From the NCBI RefSeq assembly GCF_004784475.1, contig NZ_SRRT01000001.1, positions 1-64,000 on the forward strand: a stretch of DNA of 64,000 nucleotides, written 5' to 3'. A program made the translations under genes and the position numbers. The notes beneath the pieces are model-generated. The model worked only from the letters and a program-made list of their open reading frames with translations, was not told the DNA's origin and searched no databases. This stretch comes from Streptomyces bauhiniae (GTDB lineage: Bacteria > Actinomycetota > Actinomycetes > Streptomycetales > Streptomycetaceae). Shown in pieces: positions 8,120 to 17,305 of this stretch. Numbering within the stretch: position 1 is the first letter of the stretch; each line of letters begins with the position of its first letter.

Positions 8120-9367
8120 CTACTCGGCGTCCTTGCTGTCGATGCCCAGGCCGGGCAGGAGGCCCGGCAGGAGCGGCGGCAGGGTGACGTCCGGCTTGCC
8201 CGACGGGCTGGACGACTTGCCCTCGGACGGCGAACCGCCCTCGGAGCCACCGGTCTTCGGCGGGTCCAGCAGACCACCGGTGTTGCCGCCCAGCAGGCCG
8301 TCGCCGCTGTCGCCGGTGGCGGAGCCGCTCGGGGTGCCGGGGCTGCTGTCCCGGTCCTTGCCCGCCGACGGGGTGCCACCGGTGCTCGGGGAGCCGGACC
8401 GGTGGCCACTCGCGGAGCCGGACGGGGCCACGCCGGGACGCTCGCCGCTGTCACCGTCGTCGCCCTTGGTGGCGGGCGGCTTGGGGAGCAGCGACTCCAG
8501 CGGGGCGACCTCTTCGTCTATGGCGTCGAAGACCGAGGAGACCTCGTCCTTCACATCGCCGAGCTGCAGCGGGAGCCGGTCGCTCAGCGTGCTCCACACC
8601 TCGCGGTGCGAGCGGGAGAAGGAGGAGAGGGCCTGGATCGGGCCGAGGGAGTCGGGGTCCGCCTCATAGGCCGCGTGCAGCAGGCGGTGGCCCTCGGTGA
8701 CGTCGTTGCGCATGCCGGAGAGGGTGCGGCGGATCTCGCCGATGGACTCGTGGTCCAACTGGCCGCTCCGGTCGCGCTCCATCAGCCTGCGGGCCTCGTT
8801 CAGCCGGGTGGAGGCGTGGTCCAGGTACGCCTGGCCGCGCTCCCCGTCGCCCTGGCTGAGGTAGTTGAGCTGGAAGTCCTCGATGCCGCGCTTCAGTCCG
8901 TACAGCGAATCGCCGGGCAGGGCCTCGGAGCTGGCGGCGGCCACTCCGCCGAAGGCACCGGCGGCCACGCCCACGCTGAGGCCGCCCGCGGTGAGCCCCT
9001 TGGCCAGCCGGGACCTCGGGCGCAGCTTGCTCAGCGGGCTCGCCCGGTGCGCGCCCCGGCCGGGAGAACGCTGCTCGGGCACCGACGCCGGAGCCGCTCC
9101 GCCCAGGGTGCCCTCCTGGAGCATGGCCTCCATCGCGGCCACCAACTGGGCCCGCTGGACGACCTTGACCTCCGGGTCGAGCTGGGGCCTGGGCAGCTCA
9201 CCGAGACCTTCCGCCAGGGCCAGCAGCTCGCCCTGTCCGGATCTGTCCTCGGTGGGCGGTGATTCCGCCCGGTGTGCGTGCTCGGCCGCCGTGTCCCGGT
9301 CGGACTGCTCCTCCAGGGCCTGGGCGAAGGCGTTCGCCCGCCGGTGCGCCGATACGTTCGCAATCAC
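8120..9367 (-). CDS. rsbN: RsbN, membrane-bound anti-sigma factor for BldN
   Basis: A 415-residue bitopic protein. The N-terminal ~110 residues are cytosolic and would bind the sigma factor. A single membrane helix lies near residues 124-145 (GLTAGGLSVGVAAGAFGGV), followed by a DUF5667-like extracytoplasmic domain starting SSEALPGDSLYGLKRGIEDF. The last ~120 residues are low-complexity Ser/Gly/Pro. The order next to bldN fits the characterised S. venezuelae RsbN, which holds BldN inactive. GTG 9367 is chosen because aggaggt lies 8 bases upstream; GTG 9376 would overlap that site. It is co-directional with bldN and 166 bases downstream of it. Confidence 0.9.
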   Translation of the reverse strand: MIANVSAHRRANAFAQALEEQSDRDTAAEHAHRAESPPTEDRSGQGELLALAEGLGELPRPQLDPEVKVVQRAQLVAAMEAMLQEGTLGGAAPASVPEQRSPGRGAHRASPLSKLRPRSRLAKGLTAGGLSVGVAAGAFGGVAAASSEALPGDSLYGLKRGIEDFQLNYLSQGDGERGQAYLDHASTRLNEARRLMERDRSGQLDHESIGEIRRTLSGMRNDVTEGHRLLHAAYEADPDSLGPIQALSSFSRSHREVWSTLSDRLPLQLGDVKDEVSSVFDAIDEEVAPLESLLPKPPATKGDDGDSGERPGVAPSGSASGHRSGSPSTGGTPSAGKDRDSSPGTPSGSATGDSGDGLLGGNTGGLLDPPKTGGSEGGSPSEGKSSSPSGKPDVTLPPLLPGLLPGLGIDSKDAE

Positions 9368-9533
9368 TGGCGGCACCTCCTCTCGTCATGACGGTCGACT
9401 CACAGGGAGCCTGTATCCCGCACAACGAGCGGCTCGGCACTTGGGTTACGCACGAGAGGCCGCCGGATCGCAGAACCAACTCACTTTCACCAAGCGTGAG
9501 TTGGGTGTCGCTCTGCGTCGCGGGCGGGCGGTC

Positions 9534-10319
9534 TCAGCGGGCGTCTTCCGGGAGGAGCCGGGCGAGCGTGCGCACGGCCCGGTACTGGAGGGTCTTGATC
9601 GCGCCCTCGTTCTTGCCCATCACCCGCGCGGTCTCGGCGACCGACAGGCCCTGGAGGAAGCGGAGTGTCACGCACTCCTGCTGCTGGGGGTTGAGCCGGC
9701 GCACCGCGTCCAGCAGCGCGGCGTTGGACAGCGACTCCAGTACGGAGTCCTCGGGGGAGCGCGCGACCTCGTTGGCGTCGAGCATCTCGCCGGTGGTGAC
9801 CTCCAGCCGGAAGCGGCTGGACTTGAAGTGGTCGGCGACCAGGTTGCGGGCGATCGTCACCAGCCAGGCGCCGAAGTCACGGCCCTGCCAGGTGAAGGTG
9901 CCGATCCGGCGCAGGGCGCGCAGAAAGGTCTCGCTCGTCAGGTCCTCGGCCGTGGCCTTGCCGCCGACGCGGTAGTAGATGTACCGGTACACGGTGTCGC
10001 TGTACTGGTCGTAGAGGCGGCCGAACGCGTCCGCCTCACCTGCCTGGGCGCGTTCGACCAGGTCCATCATGCGGGCGCTGTCACTGTCCGCGGCCGGCCG
10101 GCGGGCGGCGGGCGCGCCCGTGGAGCGGGCTCGTCTGCCGACGGCCGCGCCGCGTTCGGCCAGCGCGTAGCACGGACCGAGGGGCGCGGCGCCGGCGCCG
10201 GCGAAGGCGGGGACGGTGTGCGCGGTGGGGACGAGGCCGCGCAGCGTGTCTTTGACCGTTGCGACAGTTGCGCGCAGCGTAGCCAGGCCCGAGGCGTCAA
10301 CCCCGACGTGTGGGTACAC
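9534..10319 (-). CDS. bldN: BldN, ECF-family developmental sigma factor with N-terminal extension
   Basis: A 261-residue ECF sigma factor needed for aerial mycelium formation. An N-terminal extension of about 80 residues (MYPHVGVDASGLATLRATV...) precedes region 2 (DAFGRLYDQYSDTVYRYIYY, DLTSETFLRALRRI) and region 4 (LNPQQQECVTLRFLQGLSVA, KNEGAIKTLQYRAVRTL). In S. coelicolor the extension is a pro-sequence removed on maturation. GTG 10319 follows gggag at good spacing. The long upstream region (10320-10621) suggests complex control; BldD repression of bldN is established in S. coelicolor. RsbN downstream is its anti-sigma factor. Confidence 0.93.
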   Translation of the reverse strand: MYPHVGVDASGLATLRATVATVKDTLRGLVPTAHTVPAFAGAGAAPLGPCYALAERGAAVGRRARSTGAPAARRPAADSDSARMMDLVERAQAGEADAFGRLYDQYSDTVYRYIYYRVGGKATAEDLTSETFLRALRRIGTFTWQGRDFGAWLVTIARNLVADHFKSSRFRLEVTTGEMLDANEVARSPEDSVLESLSNAALLDAVRRLNPQQQECVTLRFLQGLSVAETARVMGKNEGAIKTLQYRAVRTLARLLPEDAR

Positions 10320-10621
10320 GGGACTCCCAGAGGCAGAGCTTCCATCACGTGCAGTACGGGACCTTTCACCCGTCGTAGCGACGGAGGGGTACCGGTTTGC
10401 GTCTGAGGAGAATAACGCTTCGTGTAGACCCTGCTACACCCAGTTGCTCAAATCGTCGATTAGGTCGCCTGTGTTAGCGATTGACGACTCTTCAGGTTGC
10501 TGAATCTGATCGCTTGTTGATCGGAACTGGGCTGATTTCTGTGAAAGCTGAGGCGTGTTCGAAGGCCGGATGCATAATTCGGGCGCGCGGGCGCCGGGGA
10601 GTCCCGTGAGTCCCGGCCGGC
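10320..10621. other. bldN upstream regulatory region
   Basis: About 300 bases without a convincing gene between bldN and the HAD gene. They are richer in A+T than the flanks and contain the palindrome at 10422-10439. Short open frames on the minus strand use codons rare in Streptomyces (TCA, ACA, CTA, TTG), so I regard them as non-coding. The region probably carries the bldN promoter and operators. Confidence 0.6.
10422..10439 (-). promoter_or_regulatory. 18-bp palindrome in the bldN upstream region
   Basis: Perfect 6-bp arms gtgtag and ctacac are separated by accctg, about 100 bases upstream of the bldN start. It could be an operator. It does not match the BldD consensus well; an imperfect BldD-like half-site pair (taac...gtgt) overlaps it at 10413-10425. 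Confidence 0.45.
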
Positions 10622-11548
10622 TCAGCGGCGGCGGCGGCTCAGAGCGATCGCCGCGGCCGTGCCGCCCGCCACCGCGCCGACCCCGGCGGCCGCCGGGATG
10701 CCGACCTTGGCGGCCTTGCGGCCGGTGCGGTAGTCCCGCAGCCGCCAGTCCTTGTCGCGGGCGTGCCGGCGCAGCTTGGTGTCCGGGTTGATCGCGTAGG
10801 GGTGGCCGACCAGGGAGAGCATCGGGATGTCGTTGTGGCTGTCGCTGTACGCGGCGCAGCGGGAGAGGTCCAGCCCCTCGGCGGCGGCCAGCGCCCGTAC
10901 CGCCTCCGCCTTGGCCGGGCCGTGCAGCGGCTCGCCGACCAGGCGGCCGGTGTAGACGCCGTCGACGGACTCCGCGACCGTGCCGAGCGCGCCGGTGAGG
11001 CCGAGGCGGCGGGCGATGACCTGGGCGATCTCCACCGGGGCCGCCGTCACCAGCCAGACCTTCTGTCCCGCGTCCAGGTGGGCCTGGGCGAGGGCGCGGG
11101 TGCCGGGCCAGATGCGGTCGGCCATGTACTCGTCGTAGATCTCCTCGCCGATCGTCTCCAGCTCGGCCACGCGGTGGCCCTTGACGATGGAGAGGGCCGA
11201 GTCGCGGGCCTCCTGCATGTGCTCGGGGTCCTCGACCCCGGCCAGCCGGAACCACGCCTGCTGCCAGGCGAAGCGGGCGAGTTCGCGGGTCTCGAAGAAC
11301 TTCCGCTTGTACAGACCGCGCCCGAAGTGGAACAGCGCGGCGCCCTGCATCACGGTGTTGTCGAGGTCGAAGAAGGCGGCAGCGCGAAGGTCGCCGAGCA
11401 CGGGGAACTCCGGTTCCCGCTCGGCGCCCGCGGGTTCCGGGTGTTCCCGCGAGGACTTGCGGGCGGCCTCCGCGGAAGCCTCGCCTGCCAACACGCTCCG
11501 CGCCGTGGCGGAGCGCCTACGGGGGGTGAGCCATCCAAGAGCGGCCAT
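10622..11548 (-). CDS. HAD-IB family phosphatase (SerB-like)
   Basis: A 308-residue protein. After a ~50-residue charged N-terminal segment comes motif [21 protein letters not shown] (FDLDNT, nucleophile Asp). Motif II is [16 protein letters not shown], and the final acidic motif is [14 protein letters not shown] (SDSxxD). This is the IB subgroup related to phosphoserine phosphatase and CicA. The extreme C-terminus has a hydrophobic helix ([21 protein letters not shown]) followed by RRR, suggesting a membrane anchor. ATG 11548 was chosen as the first start giving a Streptomyces-like N-terminus. It is divergent from the glutaredoxin gene. Confidence 0.85.
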   Translation of the reverse strand: MAALGWLTPRRRSATARSVLAGEASAEAARKSSREHPEPAGAEREPEFPVLGDLRAAAFFDLDNTVMQGAALFHFGRGLYKRKFFETRELARFAWQQAWFRLAGVEDPEHMQEARDSALSIVKGHRVAELETIGEEIYDEYMADRIWPGTRALAQAHLDAGQKVWLVTAAPVEIAQVIARRLGLTGALGTVAESVDGVYTGRLVGEPLHGPAKAEAVRALAAAEGLDLSRCAAYSDSHNDIPMLSLVGHPYAINPDTKLRRHARDKDWRLRDYRTGRKAAKVGIPAAAGVGAVAGGTAAAIALSRRRR

Positions 11549-11665
11549 GGCGTGAGCATAGCCAGTCCGTATCGCGGTTCCGGAGCCGAGAGGTTCGGAG
11601 TCTGTGAACTCCGGGCATACGTATCGCTCCGGACGCGGGCCGGGGCGGGGGCGCGGGGCGGGACA

Positions 11666-11947
11666 ATGACCCGTATGAGTCCCCTCTTCCGGCGCAAGGC
11701 CGCCCCCCAGGAGCGGCTGGTCACCCTGATCCGCAAGCCCGGCTGTCATCTGTGCGACGACGCGCAGGCCGTGATCGAGAAGGTCTGCGGCGAACTCGGC
11801 GTGCCCTGGGAGGGGCGGGACATCACCGAGGACCGCGCGCTGCACGACCAGTACTGGGAGCAGATCCCGGTCGTCCTGGTCGACGGCGAGCAGCACACCT
11901 TCTGGCGGGTGGACGAGGGACGGCTGCGGCGCGCGCTGACGGCGTGA
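11666..11947 (+). CDS. Glutaredoxin-like family protein (DUF836/YruB type)
   Basis: A 93-residue thioredoxin-fold protein with the redox motif in [20 protein letters not shown] (CxxC = CHLC near residue 27) and a cis-Pro loop [19 protein letters not shown]. It is a small cytosolic thiol-disulphide protein of the glutaredoxin-like family. ATG 11666 is used; ATG 11675 is also possible and removes three residues. It lies between the HAD gene and rex, so a redox link is plausible but not shown. Confidence 0.82.
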   Translation: MTRMSPLFRRKAAPQERLVTLIRKPGCHLCDDAQAVIEKVCGELGVPWEGRDITEDRALHDQYWEQIPVVLVDGEQHTFWRVDEGRLRRALTA

Positions 11948-12073
11948 CGGACGGCGCCGGAGGGGCCTCGGGGGCGCGAAACGCGGCGAGTGTGTAGTTT
12001 TGCCCCCAGGTAGGGCCCCGCAACGGGCATGCGTGACCCCGGTCACGTTGGCCGGGCAAATCGGACACCATCT

Positions 12074-12091
12074 TTGTGCACACGTTCACAA
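12074..12091. promoter_or_regulatory. Rex operator (ROP) upstream of rex
   Basis: The 18-mer TTGTGCACACGTTCACAA matches the Rex operator consensus TTGTGnnnnnnTTCACAA. It lies 78 bases before the rex start at 12169. In S. coelicolor Rex represses its own rex-hemACD operon at such a site when the NADH/NAD+ ratio is low, and NADH releases it. Confidence 0.92.
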
Positions 12092-12168
12092 AGACATAGC
12101 CTTCTTGTCGACGGGGCGGTCCGGGGAAGCATGACCGCTCGCAGCCCCGCTCTACCCGCAGGAGCACC

Positions 12169-12927
12169 GTGGCAACTGGCCGAACTCACCGACCGGCGAC
12201 CCGCAGCCGAGGGATTCCCGAGGCCACCGTCGCCCGGCTTCCGCTGTACCTCCGTGCGCTGACGGCCCTGTCGGAGCGCTCGGTCCCCACGGTCTCCTCC
12301 GAGGAACTGGCTGCGGCGGCGGGCGTCAACTCCGCCAAGCTCCGCAAGGACTTCTCCTACCTGGGCTCCTACGGCACCCGCGGTGTCGGGTACGACGTGG
12401 AGTACCTCGTCTACCAGATCTCCCGCGAGCTGGGCCTGACCCAGGACTGGCCCGTCGTCATCGTCGGTATCGGAAACCTGGGCGCGGCCCTCGCCAACTA
12501 CGGCGGCTTCGCCTCGCGCGGTTTCCGGGTCGCGGCGCTGATAGACGCCGATCCCGCGCTGGCCGGCAAGCCGGTCGCGGGCATCCCGGTGCGGCACACC
12601 GACGAACTCGAGAAGATCATCGAGGACAACGGCGTCTCCATCGGCGTCATCGCCACCCCCGCCGGTGCCGCCCAGCAGGTCTGCGACCGGCTGGTGGCCG
12701 CCGGGGTGACCTCCATCCTGAATTTCGCGCCGACCGTGCTGACCGTCCCGGACGGTGTCGACGTGCGCAAGGTCGACCTCTCCATCGAGCTGCAGATCCT
12801 CGCCTTCCACGAGCAGCGCAAGGCCGGCGAGGAGACCGCGTCCGGCGACGGCGCCGTACCCGCCAAGCGCGCGAGCGCCGACGGCCAGGGACCCGACGGG
12901 GATGTGCCCGCCGTGATGCCGGCATGA
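12169..12927 (+). CDS. rex: Rex, NADH/NAD+-sensing redox repressor
   Basis: A 252-residue repressor. An N-terminal winged helix (residues ~20-75: LPLYLRALTALSERSVPTVS, LAAAAGVNSAKLRKDFSYLG) is followed by a Rossmann domain with VVIVGIGNLGAALANYGGF and a C-terminal swap helix ending LSIELQILAFHEQRKA. The tail after residue 225 is low-complexity. The GTG start at 12169 has caggag upstream. It is the first gene of the haem operon: its stop overlaps the hemA start by 4 bases. Autoregulation is expected through the operator at 12074-12091. Confidence 0.96.
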   Translation: MATGRTHRPATRSRGIPEATVARLPLYLRALTALSERSVPTVSSEELAAAAGVNSAKLRKDFSYLGSYGTRGVGYDVEYLVYQISRELGLTQDWPVVIVGIGNLGAALANYGGFASRGFRVAALIDADPALAGKPVAGIPVRHTDELEKIIEDNGVSIGVIATPAGAAQQVCDRLVAAGVTSILNFAPTVLTVPDGVDVRKVDLSIELQILAFHEQRKAGEETASGDGAVPAKRASADGQGPDGDVPAVMPA

Positions 12928-14633
12928 GCCTTCTCGTCGTAGGGCTGAGCCACCGCAGTGCGCCGGTCAGCGTGCTGGAGCGGGCCGCGCTGAACGCGGA
13001 CGCCCAGGTCAAGCTGCTCCAGGACACGGTCGCCGCCGACCCGGCCACCGAGGCCGCGGTGCTCGCCACCTGCAACCGCATCGAGCTGTACGCCGACGTC
13101 GACAAGTTCCACGCCGGTGTCGCCGAGCTGTCCACGCTGCTCGCCCAGCACAGCGGGGTGGGCCTGGAGGAGCTGACGCCGTTCCTCTACGTCCACTACG
13201 AGGACCGGGCCGTCCACCACCTGTTCTCGGTGGCCTGCGGGCTGGACTCCATGGTCGTCGGCGAGGGCCAGATCCTCGGCCAGATCAAGGACGCCCTCGC
13301 CCGCGCCCAGGACCTGCACACCGCCGGACGGCTGCTGAACGACCTCTTCCAGCAGGCCCTGCGGGTCGGCAAGCGGGCCCACTCCGAGACCGGCATCGAC
13401 CGCGCCGGGCAGTCCCTGGTCACCTTCGGCCTGGAGCAGCTCGCCGCGGGCACCGACGTGCCGGGCTGGGCGCGGGGCCGTACCGCGCTGGTCATCGGCG
13501 CCGGGTCGATGTCGTCGCTGGCCGCCGCCACGCTGGCGCGGGCCGGGGTCGGCGAGATCGTCGTCGCCAACCGCACCTTCGAGCGCGCCGAGCGGCTCGC
13601 GCAGATCCTCGCCGACGCCGAGGGCGCCATCGCCCGCGCGGTCCGGATGGACGCGGTGGCGGCGGAACTTACACGTGCCGACGTGGTCGTCTCCTGTACC
13701 GGCGCGACCGGTCTGGTGCTGACGGCGGACGCCGTCGCCGAGGCGGTCGCGGGCCGTACCGGACAGCCGGCGGCCGACATGGGCGCCGAGGCTCCGGCCG
13801 GGACCACCGCGCTGCCGCCGACCGGTGTCGGCACCGACGAGAACTGCCCGCTGGACCTGGCCTCCGTCCAGGGCACGCCCGGCTTCTCCGTGCACGGCGA
13901 GGCCGCCGTCGCCGGGATGGACGCGGCCACCCTGGAACAGCACGCCGCCTGGGTCGGCGAGGGCACCTCCCTGCTGGAGCAGGGCCGCGAGCCGGGCGCG
14001 GGCGGACGCTTCACCCCCGAGGCCGACGCCGGGCTGATCGCCGCGCTCGCCGAGGCCGTCGCCACCGCGGGCCGCGTCCCCGAGTACCGCAGGCCCGAAC
14101 CGGTCGCCGAGATCCCGCGCCCGGCCCCGGCCGTCTTCCTCCTCGACCTCGCCATGCCCCGCGACATCGACGCGGCCGTGCACCGGCTGGCCGGGGTGCG
14201 CCTGGTGGACATCGAGTCGCTGGCCGAGGCGTCCGCCGACGCCCCGATGGCGTCCGACGTGGACCAGGTACGGCGTATCGTCTCCGACGAGGTCGCGGCG
14301 TTCGGCGCGGCACAGCGGGCGGCGCACATCACGCCCACCGTGGTCGCGCTGCGCACCATGGCCGCCGATGTCGTCGCCGCCGAGATCGCGCGGCTCGACG
14401 GACGCCTGCCCGGCCTGGACGACCGGCTGCGCGGCGAGATCCGGCAGACCGTGCACCGCGTGGTGGACAAGCTGCTGCACGCGCCGACCGTACGGGTCAA
14501 GCAGCTCGCGGCCGAGCCCGGAGGCACCGGGTACGCGGACGCGCTGCGCACCCTGTTCGACCTCGACCCGGAGACGGTCGCCGCCGTCTCGCGGGCCGTG
14601 GACAACACAGACGAGAAGGACCGACCGGCATGA
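12924..14633 (+). CDS. hemA: Glutamyl-tRNA reductase
   Basis: A 569-residue enzyme that reduces glutamyl-tRNA to glutamate-1-semialdehyde, the first committed step of C5 haem synthesis; the product is used by HemL (48856). The N-terminal domain has SLLVVGLSHRSAPVSVLER and the catalytic-Cys motif AVLATCNRIELYA. The NADPH domain has ALVIGAGSMSSLAAATLARA. The C-terminal dimer domain has LRTMAADVVAAEIARLDGRL. An insertion of about 120 residues (about 278-400, rich in A, G, P, E) sits within the NADPH domain, making it longer than the usual ~420-450. Overlaps rex and hemC by 4 bases each. Confidence 0.95.
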   Translation: MSLLVVGLSHRSAPVSVLERAALNADAQVKLLQDTVAADPATEAAVLATCNRIELYADVDKFHAGVAELSTLLAQHSGVGLEELTPFLYVHYEDRAVHHLFSVACGLDSMVVGEGQILGQIKDALARAQDLHTAGRLLNDLFQQALRVGKRAHSETGIDRAGQSLVTFGLEQLAAGTDVPGWARGRTALVIGAGSMSSLAAATLARAGVGEIVVANRTFERAERLAQILADAEGAIARAVRMDAVAAELTRADVVVSCTGATGLVLTADAVAEAVAGRTGQPAADMGAEAPAGTTALPPTGVGTDENCPLDLASVQGTPGFSVHGEAAVAGMDAATLEQHAAWVGEGTSLLEQGREPGAGGRFTPEADAGLIAALAEAVATAGRVPEYRRPEPVAEIPRPAPAVFLLDLAMPRDIDAAVHRLAGVRLVDIESLAEASADAPMASDVDQVRRIVSDEVAAFGAAQRAAHITPTVVALRTMAADVVAAEIARLDGRLPGLDDRLRGEIRQTVHRVVDKLLHAPTVRVKQLAAEPGGTGYADALRTLFDLDPETVAAVSRAVDNTDEKDRPA

Positions 14634-15589
14634 CTGACAAGGCACTGCGACTGGGGACGAGGCGGAGCAAGCTCGCCATGGCCCAGTCCGGGCAGGTGGC
14701 GGACGCCGTGAGCCGGGTGACCGGCCGGCCCGTCGAGCTGGTCGAGATCACCACGTACGGCGACGTCTCCCGGGAGGCGCTGGCGCAGATCGGCGGCACC
14801 GGGGTGTTCGTCACGGCGCTGCGGGACGCGCTGGTGCGCGGCGAGGTGGACTTCGCGGTTCATTCGCTCAAGGACCTGCCGACCACGCAGCCCGCAGAAC
14901 TCGCGCTGGCCGCCGTGCCGGTGCGGGAGGACCCGCGGGACGTGATCGTGGCCCGCGACGCGCTGAAGTTCACCGACCTGCCGCGCGGCGCGCGCATCGG
15001 CACCGGTTCGCCGCGCCGCATGGCCCAGCTCAACGCGTACGCGCGGACCCACGGCCTGGACATCGAGACGGTGGCGATCCGCGGCAACGTGGACACCCGC
15101 ATCGGGTACGTCCACGAGGGACGGCTGGACGCCGTCGTGCTCGCGGCCGCCGGACTCAACCGGATCGGCCGGATCGACGAGGTGACCGACTTCCTGTCGG
15201 TCGACACGGTCCTGCCCGCCCCCGGCCAGGGGGCCCTGGCGATCGAGTGCGCGGCATCCGACGCGGACCTCGTCGCGGCCCTCGGCGAACTCGACGACCC
15301 GCACACGCGGGCCGCCGTCACCGCCGAGCGGTCACTGCTCGCCGCGCTGGAGGCCGGCTGCAGCGCCCCTGTGGGTGCGCTGGCCGACCTCTTCACCGAC
15401 GGGCCTGTAATCAAGGAAATGCGCCTGCGCGGCGTCGTCGGCACGACCGACGGCTCGCGGATGGTGCAGCAGTCCACCACCGGTTCCGTGCCCCTGACGC
15501 ACGACGGGGCGATGGCACTCGGGCGCGAACTCGCCACCGAGATGCTCGCCCAGGGCGCGGCCGGTCTGATGGGGGAGCGAGCACATTGA
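14630..15589 (+). CDS. hemC: Porphobilinogen deaminase (hydroxymethylbilane synthase)
   Basis: A 319-residue cytosolic enzyme that condenses four porphobilinogen molecules to hydroxymethylbilane. It has LRLGTRRSKLAMAQSGQVAD at the N-terminus, VDFAVHSLKDLPT in domain 1, RIGTGSPRRMAQL and GNVDTRIGYVHEGRLDAVVLA in domain 2. The dipyrromethane-cofactor cysteine is Cys244 in EAGCSAPVGA. The length is normal. ATG 14630 overlaps the hemA stop (ATGA) and its own stop overlaps the hemD TTG start. Confidence 0.97.
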   Translation: MTDKALRLGTRRSKLAMAQSGQVADAVSRVTGRPVELVEITTYGDVSREALAQIGGTGVFVTALRDALVRGEVDFAVHSLKDLPTTQPAELALAAVPVREDPRDVIVARDALKFTDLPRGARIGTGSPRRMAQLNAYARTHGLDIETVAIRGNVDTRIGYVHEGRLDAVVLAAAGLNRIGRIDEVTDFLSVDTVLPAPGQGALAIECAASDADLVAALGELDDPHTRAAVTAERSLLAALEAGCSAPVGALADLFTDGPVIKEMRLRGVVGTTDGSRMVQQSTTGSVPLTHDGAMALGRELATEMLAQGAAGLMGERAH

Positions 15590-17289
15590 GCCCCACCGCC
15601 TTTCCCGCCGGTCCCGAGCACGGGCACGTCACCTTCCTGGGTGCCGGACCCGGAGATCCGGGACTGCTGACTCTGCGCGCCGTGGAGGCGCTGTCCCACG
15701 CGGACGTCCTGGTCGCCGAGCACGAGGTGCTCGACGTGATCCGGACGCACGCCCGGCAGGGCGTCTCGGTCGTGCCGACGGAGGCGGCTTCCTCCCCGGA
15801 CGCGCTCCCGGGCGCACCGCAGCTCACGGTCGTTGACGGTGCGTCAACTCCCGCTGTGGCCCCGGCCGCTGCCCAGGATGCGGCTCATCTTGTCATGGAG
15901 GCCGCACGGGGCGGCAGGCGGGTGGTCCGTGCGGTCGCCGGTGATCCGGGACTGGACACCGACGCCGCCGAGGAGATGCTCGCCTGCGCCGCCGCCGGGG
16001 TGCCCTTCGAGGTGGTCCCGGGTGTCGCCGCCGCGACCGGCGTGCCCGCGTACGCCGGTGTCCCGCTGCGCGACGCGCACGGCGCCGACGTGCGGTTCGT
16101 GGACGCGCGTACCGCCTCCGGCCGGTGCTGGACGGAGGTGGGTGCCTCGGACGGCACGGTGGTCGTCTCCACCTCGCTGGACTCCGTCGCGGCCGCCGCC
16201 GCCGAGCTGGTGTCGGCGGGCCGCAAGCCGGACATCCCGCTCACCGTCACGGTCGCCGGTACGACGACCCGCCAGCGCACCTGGACGGCGACGCTGGGCA
16301 CGATCGCGCAGACGCTGAAGCAGGCCAAGGTGCTGCCGTCCCCGGACGGCGGCCGCCCGGTCATAGCCGTGGTCGGCGAGCGGTCCGCCGCCGCCCGCCG
16401 CGACCAGCTCTCCTGGTTCGAGTCCAAGCCGCTGTTCGGCTGGAAGGTCCTCGTCCCGCGCACCAAGGAGCAGGCCGCCTCGCTCTCCGACCAGCTCCGC
16501 TCCTACGGCGCGGTGCCGCACGAGGTCCCGACCATCGCCGTCGAGCCGCCGCGCACCCCGCAGCAGATGGAGCGCGCGGTCAAGGGCCTGGTCACCGGCC
16601 GCTACGAGTGGATCGCGTTCACCTCGGTCAACGCGGTCAAGGCGGTCCGCGAGAAGTTCGAGGAGTACGGGCTCGACGCGCGTGCCTTCGCGGGCATCAA
16701 GGTGGCCGCGGTGGGCGAGCAGACCGCCGACGCGCTGATCGCCTTCGGTGTGAAGCCGGACCTGGTGCCGAGCGGTGAGCAGTCCGCCGCGGGCCTGCTG
16801 GAGGACTGGCCGCCCTACGACCCGGTCTTCGACCCGATCGACCGCGTCTTCCTGCCGCGCGCCGACATCGCCACCGAGACCCTGGTGGCCGGGCTGATCG
16901 AGCTGGGCTGGGAGGTGGACGACGTCACCGCGTACCGCACGGTCCGCGCGTCGCCGCCGCCGCAGGAGACCCGCGAGGCGATCAAGGGCGGCGGTTTCGA
17001 CGCCGTGCTCTTCACCTCGTCCTCCACGGTCCGCAACCTGGTCGGCATCGCGGGCAAGCCGCACAACGTGACGGTCATCGCCTGCATCGGCCCCGCGACC
17101 GCCAAGACGGCCGAGGAGCACGGTCTCCGCGTGGACGTCATGGCCCCGGAGCCCTCCGTCCTCAAGCTGGCCGAGGCCCTGGCCGCGTTCGGCACGAAGC
17201 GCCGCACGGCCGCGCTGGAGGCGGGCGACCCGGTGACCCGGCCCAGCGAGCGCCGGCCGGGGGCGCGCAGGCGTCGTACGACGACCTGA
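15586..17289 (+). CDS. hemD: Bifunctional uroporphyrinogen-III methyltransferase-like / uroporphyrinogen-III synthase
   Basis: A 567-residue fusion. Residues ~1-260 resemble the CobA/SUMT tetrapyrrole methylase (VTFLGAGPGDPGLLTLRAVE); residues ~275-540 are uroporphyrinogen-III synthase (LFGWKVLVPRTKEQAASLSD, EWIAFTSVNAVKAVREK, VLFTSSSTVRNLVGI). The synthase half closes hydroxymethylbilane to uroporphyrinogen III. Whether the methylase half is still active is uncertain because it is shorter and more divergent. The TTG start at 15586 is set by the 4-base overlap with the hemC stop and the gggggagcgag ribosome site. Last gene of the Rex-controlled operon. Confidence 0.9.
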   Translation: MSPTAFPAGPEHGHVTFLGAGPGDPGLLTLRAVEALSHADVLVAEHEVLDVIRTHARQGVSVVPTEAASSPDALPGAPQLTVVDGASTPAVAPAAAQDAAHLVMEAARGGRRVVRAVAGDPGLDTDAAEEMLACAAAGVPFEVVPGVAAATGVPAYAGVPLRDAHGADVRFVDARTASGRCWTEVGASDGTVVVSTSLDSVAAAAAELVSAGRKPDIPLTVTVAGTTTRQRTWTATLGTIAQTLKQAKVLPSPDGGRPVIAVVGERSAAARRDQLSWFESKPLFGWKVLVPRTKEQAASLSDQLRSYGAVPHEVPTIAVEPPRTPQQMERAVKGLVTGRYEWIAFTSVNAVKAVREKFEEYGLDARAFAGIKVAAVGEQTADALIAFGVKPDLVPSGEQSAAGLLEDWPPYDPVFDPIDRVFLPRADIATETLVAGLIELGWEVDDVTAYRTVRASPPPQETREAIKGGGFDAVLFTSSSTVRNLVGIAGKPHNVTVIACIGPATAKTAEEHGLRVDVMAPEPSVLKLAEALAAFGTKRRTAALEAGDPVTRPSERRPGARRRRTTT

Positions 17290-17305
17290 GGTTCCTGAGG
17301 TGTGT

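Noticed and set aside
10434..10621. Minus-strand open frame ending SSIANTGDLIDDLSNWV upstream of bldN
   Set aside because: Uses codons rare in Streptomyces, has no start or ribosome site of its own and lies in the regulatory region; treated as non-coding.
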